From contig JAZNNW010000174.1 of NCBI GenBank assembly GCA_045580485.1, positions 1 to 8,595 of the forward strand: 8,595 nt of DNA, read 5' to 3'. Positions 5,675 through 8,595 of this stretch are shown in pieces; the stretch's first letter is position 1, and every line of letters starts with the position of its first letter. The stretch is from Avoscillospira sp045580485 (GTDB taxonomy: Bacteria > Bacillota > Clostridia > Oscillospirales > Oscillospiraceae). The position numbers and the translations under genes were made by a program. The notes under the pieces are model-generated. The model had not been told where the DNA came from, made no database searches, and was given only the letters and a program-made list of their open reading frames with translations.

Positions 5675-6940
5675 CTATTCCGCCTTGCCCATGGCATCCA
5701 TAGCAGCCGCTACGGTGGGAGAGGCGGTTTCGGCAAAGGGATCACGGCCTGCCACCTGTGCGGTGAGGGCGGCGGAAAGCTCAAAGAAATAGAATAGCTC
5801 GCCCAAGGTCTGGGCAGAAAGCTCACCGCCATGGATATCCAGAATGGGGATGCCGACGCCGTTATGGGTCTCCAGAGCAGCGGTCAGGATGCTGTTTTCC
5901 ACGAAGTCCAGATGCTTGCCGGAGAGGAAGCCCAATCCGTCGTAATCCTTCCAGTCCATTTCCACAGGGATGCGCTTGGAGATGGGGTCGAAGCGGACAA
6001 AGGTCTCAAAGACATTGTTTCCTGCAAAAAGTGATTGTTCCGTGCCGTCCAGATCTCCGGGCAGCAGGAGACTGCCGGACTGGATGGCAGAGCCTTCATG
6101 GCGCAGGACATACCGCTGCCACCAGCGGCTCAGCTCTGTGAGGCTGCTGTCACAAAAGCACAGCAGCTCCCGGTTCTTGCCCTTGGTAGGCAGAACGGTT
6201 CTTGCGGCGGCATAGAGCCATGCGGGATTTTCAAAGGAGCGGATATCCAGTTCCCGGTAGCTTTCGGCAGCACCTTCCAGAACGGAAAGGGGGTCAATAC
6301 CGGCCACTGCCATGGGAACCAGCGCAGCCGAACTGAGGGCAGAGCAGGTGCCGCCCATATATTTGGGCATGGGGAACAGTTCAAAGCCTTCCTCCTGACC
6401 CATTTTGTGCATGGCTGTACCCACAGGGGTGGCGATGCTGATACGCTCTTTGGCGCTGGGACCGTATTTCCGCTCCATCATCCAGCGGAGGCTGCGGGCT
6501 GCGATATTGGAGGCCAATTCTGTGCCGGTGGGGGAGATGATGAACAGGGAATAGTCCCGCTCTGTCAGAAGCTGCTGCAGCTCCACCCAGTTTCGCCCGG
6601 AAAGGCTTTCACCTACGAAGAATACCTGGGGACGGGTCAGCAGATTTCTGTTGGCACCGCCGTAGCAGGTGATGGCAGCCCGGGCGGCATTGTAGCTGTC
6701 ACCGCTGCCGCAGACCACCAGCACATCCGACTGATTGCAGATCTGGTCGCACTTGCGGCGAATGGAATGAATCAGACGCCCGTTGATACTGTCCGGCAGA
6801 CCCAGCCAGCCCAGAAAATCCGGCCCTTCCGGTTCGTTATTCCGCAGCAGCTGATGGGCGTCAAAAATCTCTTTTTCACTGCCCAGCAGTTCCGGCAGCG
6901 TCACGCAGGTCCAAACATTGGAAATATCCAGTTCGATCAT
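5675..6940 (-). CDS. Divergent glucose-6-phosphate isomerase homologue
   Basis: A 421-residue cytoplasmic protein of the phosphoglucose isomerase (SIS-type) fold. Family landmarks in order: LVVCGSGDSYNAARAAI (74-90, usually GIGGSYLGARAA), IISPTGTELASNIA (134-147, usually ISKSGTTTE), MGGTCSALSSAALVPMAVAGID (195-216, usually GGRFSVLTAVGLLP), RHEG (280-283), FETF (311-314), DGLGFLSGKHLDFV (334-347), and a C-terminal segment ending MDAMGK. Compared from memory with Bacillus-type enzymes, the glutamate of the active site is kept (E282). The conserved Arg of GGR is Thr198, the catalytic His of DLHSMGQ is Asp298, and the C-terminal Lys falls at Ala411/412. Isomerase activity is therefore doubtful; it may use another sugar phosphate or be regulatory. 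Start ATG 6940 has AAGGAGG 7 bases upstream; the longer GTG frame (6976) lies in the promoter. It lies after tpiA but has its own promoter. Confidence 0.85.
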   Translation of the reverse strand: MIELDISNVWTCVTLPELLGSEKEIFDAHQLLRNNEPEGPDFLGWLGLPDSINGRLIHSIRRKCDQICNQSDVLVVCGSGDSYNAARAAITCYGGANRNLLTRPQVFFVGESLSGRNWVELQQLLTERDYSLFIISPTGTELASNIAARSLRWMMERKYGPSAKERISIATPVGTAMHKMGQEEGFELFPMPKYMGGTCSALSSAALVPMAVAGIDPLSVLEGAAESYRELDIRSFENPAWLYAAARTVLPTKGKNRELLCFCDSSLTELSRWWQRYVLRHEGSAIQSGSLLLPGDLDGTEQSLFAGNNVFETFVRFDPISKRIPVEMDWKDYDGLGFLSGKHLDFVENSILTAALETHNGVGIPILDIHGGELSAQTLGELFYFFELSAALTAQVAGRDPFAETASPTVAAAMDAMGKAE

Positions 6941-6966
6941 GGCAGGGCCTCCTTTTCTCTGGAGAT

Positions 6967-6995
6967 ATTTTACCACGGCTGAGAGAAAATGACAA
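6967..6995 (-). promoter_or_regulatory. SigA-type promoter of the isomerase homologue
   Basis: On the minus strand, TTGTCA (6995-6990), a 17-base spacer and TAAAAT (6972-6967) with an extended -10 TG just before it. The -35 directly abuts the U-tract of the tpiA terminator. The predicted transcript start is near 6960, about 20 bases before the start codon. Confidence 0.8.
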
Positions 6996-7029
6996 TAAAA
7001 AAACAGCCGTCTGAAAAGACGGCTGTTTT
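6995..7029 (-). terminator. Intrinsic terminator of the pgk-tpiA operon
   Basis: A perfect 13-bp stem, AAAACAGCCGTCT (7000-7012) with its complement (7017-7029), closes a 4-base loop. On the minus strand it is followed by a seven-T run and ATTG. It begins 9 bases after the tpiA stop codon. Confidence 0.92.
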
Positions 7030-7038
7030 GTATGAAAC

Positions 7039-7815
7039 TTAAGCGGTAGGCTGGTTGGCAGCTTCGATGATCTTGACGAACTTCTCGGGAACCAGAGAAG
7101 CGCCGCCAATGAGGCCGCCGTCGATGTCGGGCTGAGCCAGCAGTTCAAAGGCGTTCTTCTCGTTCATGGAACCGCCGTAGAGGATGGAGGTTGCACGGGC
7201 GATCTTGGCGCCGAACAGCTTGCGGATGACGGTACGGATGTGCTCACAGACTTCCTCAGCCTGCTCGGGGGTAGCGGTCTTGCCGGTACCGATGGCCCAG
7301 ATGGGCTCGTAGGCGATGACGATCTTGCGGATCTTATCTTCGGCGACACCGTTCAGACCGGCCTTGATCTGCATGGTAATCCACTCTTCGGTGATACCGG
7401 TCTCACGCTGCTCCAGGCTTTCGCCCACACACATGATGGGGATCAGATCGGCAGCCAGAGCGGCCTTGACCTTGGCGTTGACATCGGCATCGGTCTCGCC
7501 CATAGCACGGCGCTCGGAATGACCGATGATGACATACTTGCAGCCGGCGTCAACCAGCATATTGGTAGCGATCTCGCCGGTGTATGCACCGGAAGCGTTG
7601 GCGTTGCAGTTCTCTGCACCGATGCCCACGCGGGTCTCACGCATAGCGCGGACAGCAGCGGGGATGCAAACGGCGGGAACACAGATGGCCACATCGCACC
7701 AGCGGCCCTTGGGCATCATGGCCTTGAACTCGGTCATGAAGGCCTTGGTCTCGGTGGGGGTCTTGTTCATTTTCCAGTTGGCGGCGATGACTGTCTTACG
7801 ATACTTTCTGTTCAT
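7039..7815 (-). CDS. tpiA: Triosephosphate isomerase
   Basis: A complete 258-residue cytoplasmic TIM-barrel enzyme that interconverts dihydroxyacetone phosphate and glyceraldehyde-3-phosphate in glycolysis and gluconeogenesis. Active-site residues are N13 and K15 (AANWKMNK), H99 in IIGHSERR, and E170 in AYEPIWAIGTGKTA, which also holds the mobile loop 6. Phosphate contacts come from YGGSMNEKN (213-221) and the GGLIGGASL turn. The length is near the usual 250. The segment normally reading QNxHWEExGAFTGE here reads ENCNANASGAYTGE, a mild divergence at the dimer loop. Start ATG 7815 has AAGGAG 9 bases upstream. It lies 30 bases after the pgk stop and before a strong terminator, so it is the last gene of a pgk-tpiA transcript. 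Codon use looks strongly biased, as expected of a highly expressed gene. Confidence 0.97.
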   Translation of the reverse strand: MNRKYRKTVIAANWKMNKTPTETKAFMTEFKAMMPKGRWCDVAICVPAVCIPAAVRAMRETRVGIGAENCNANASGAYTGEIATNMLVDAGCKYVIIGHSERRAMGETDADVNAKVKAALAADLIPIMCVGESLEQRETGITEEWITMQIKAGLNGVAEDKIRKIVIAYEPIWAIGTGKTATPEQAEEVCEHIRTVIRKLFGAKIARATSILYGGSMNEKNAFELLAQPDIDGGLIGGASLVPEKFVKIIEAANQPTA

Positions 7816-7845
7816 ATCTAAAATCTCCTTGTCGTTAGGGGTAAA

Positions 7846-8568
<723 letters not shown>

Positions 8569-8595
8569 GTGGTCTTAGGAAGACAATTTCATCAC
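8569..8595. other. Edge sequence not matching pgk
   Basis: These 27 bases interrupt the pgk reading frame with a stop and do not translate to phosphoglycerate kinase in any frame. They contain a small inverted repeat, GTCTT-AGG-AAGAC (8572-8584). They are too short to identify and may be an insertion boundary or a junction artefact. Confidence 0.5.

Noticed and set aside
6035..6982. A 315-codon plus-strand open frame opposite the isomerase homologue
   Set aside because: No ribosome site and no domain; it mirrors the real minus-strand gene and runs through its promoter.

Overview
The window reads as a chromosomal segment of a gut-type Clostridia bacterium, most likely Oscillospirales (Ruminococcaceae/Oscillospiraceae-like). 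The evidence is moderately high GC, strong Shine-Dalgarno sites, TTG starts, a cysteine-rich clostridial protein, a VanW-G5 envelope protein, and a small P-loop ATPase of a type I recall from clostridial genomes. This placement is inference; no rRNA or marker set is present.

Layout. Positions 1-334 hold no convincing gene. They contain a dense cluster of perfect inverted repeats and, next to the first gene, an intrinsic terminator. A minus-strand gene (335-1006) encodes a 223-residue protein with 15 cysteines. Divergent from it, a plus-strand operon (1114-5110) starts at an extended -10 promoter. It encodes a membrane-anchored class A beta-lactamase-like serine hydrolase, a VanW/G5 envelope protein, and a pyrimidine-nucleoside phosphorylase, with 3-nt and 1-nt gaps. 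It converges at a shared hairpin terminator (5114-5143) on a minus-strand set.

The minus-strand set, in transcription order, is: the 3' part of phosphoglycerate kinase (pgk), triosephosphate isomerase (tpiA), a perfect terminator, then a separately promoted glucose-6-phosphate isomerase homologue (5675-6940), and a separately promoted small P-loop ATPase (5151-5561). pgk and tpiA catalyse adjacent steps of glycolysis. The isomerase homologue sits beside them, but several active-site positions of the family appear to be replaced, so it may not be an isomerase.

Most notable observations: the isomerase homologue with eroded catalytic residues; the stem-loop cluster at the left edge; the abrupt loss of pgk homology 27 bases before the right edge; and the coupling of two cell-envelope genes to a nucleoside-salvage gene. 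I found no CRISPR array, transposase, tRNA, rRNA or recognisable phage gene.
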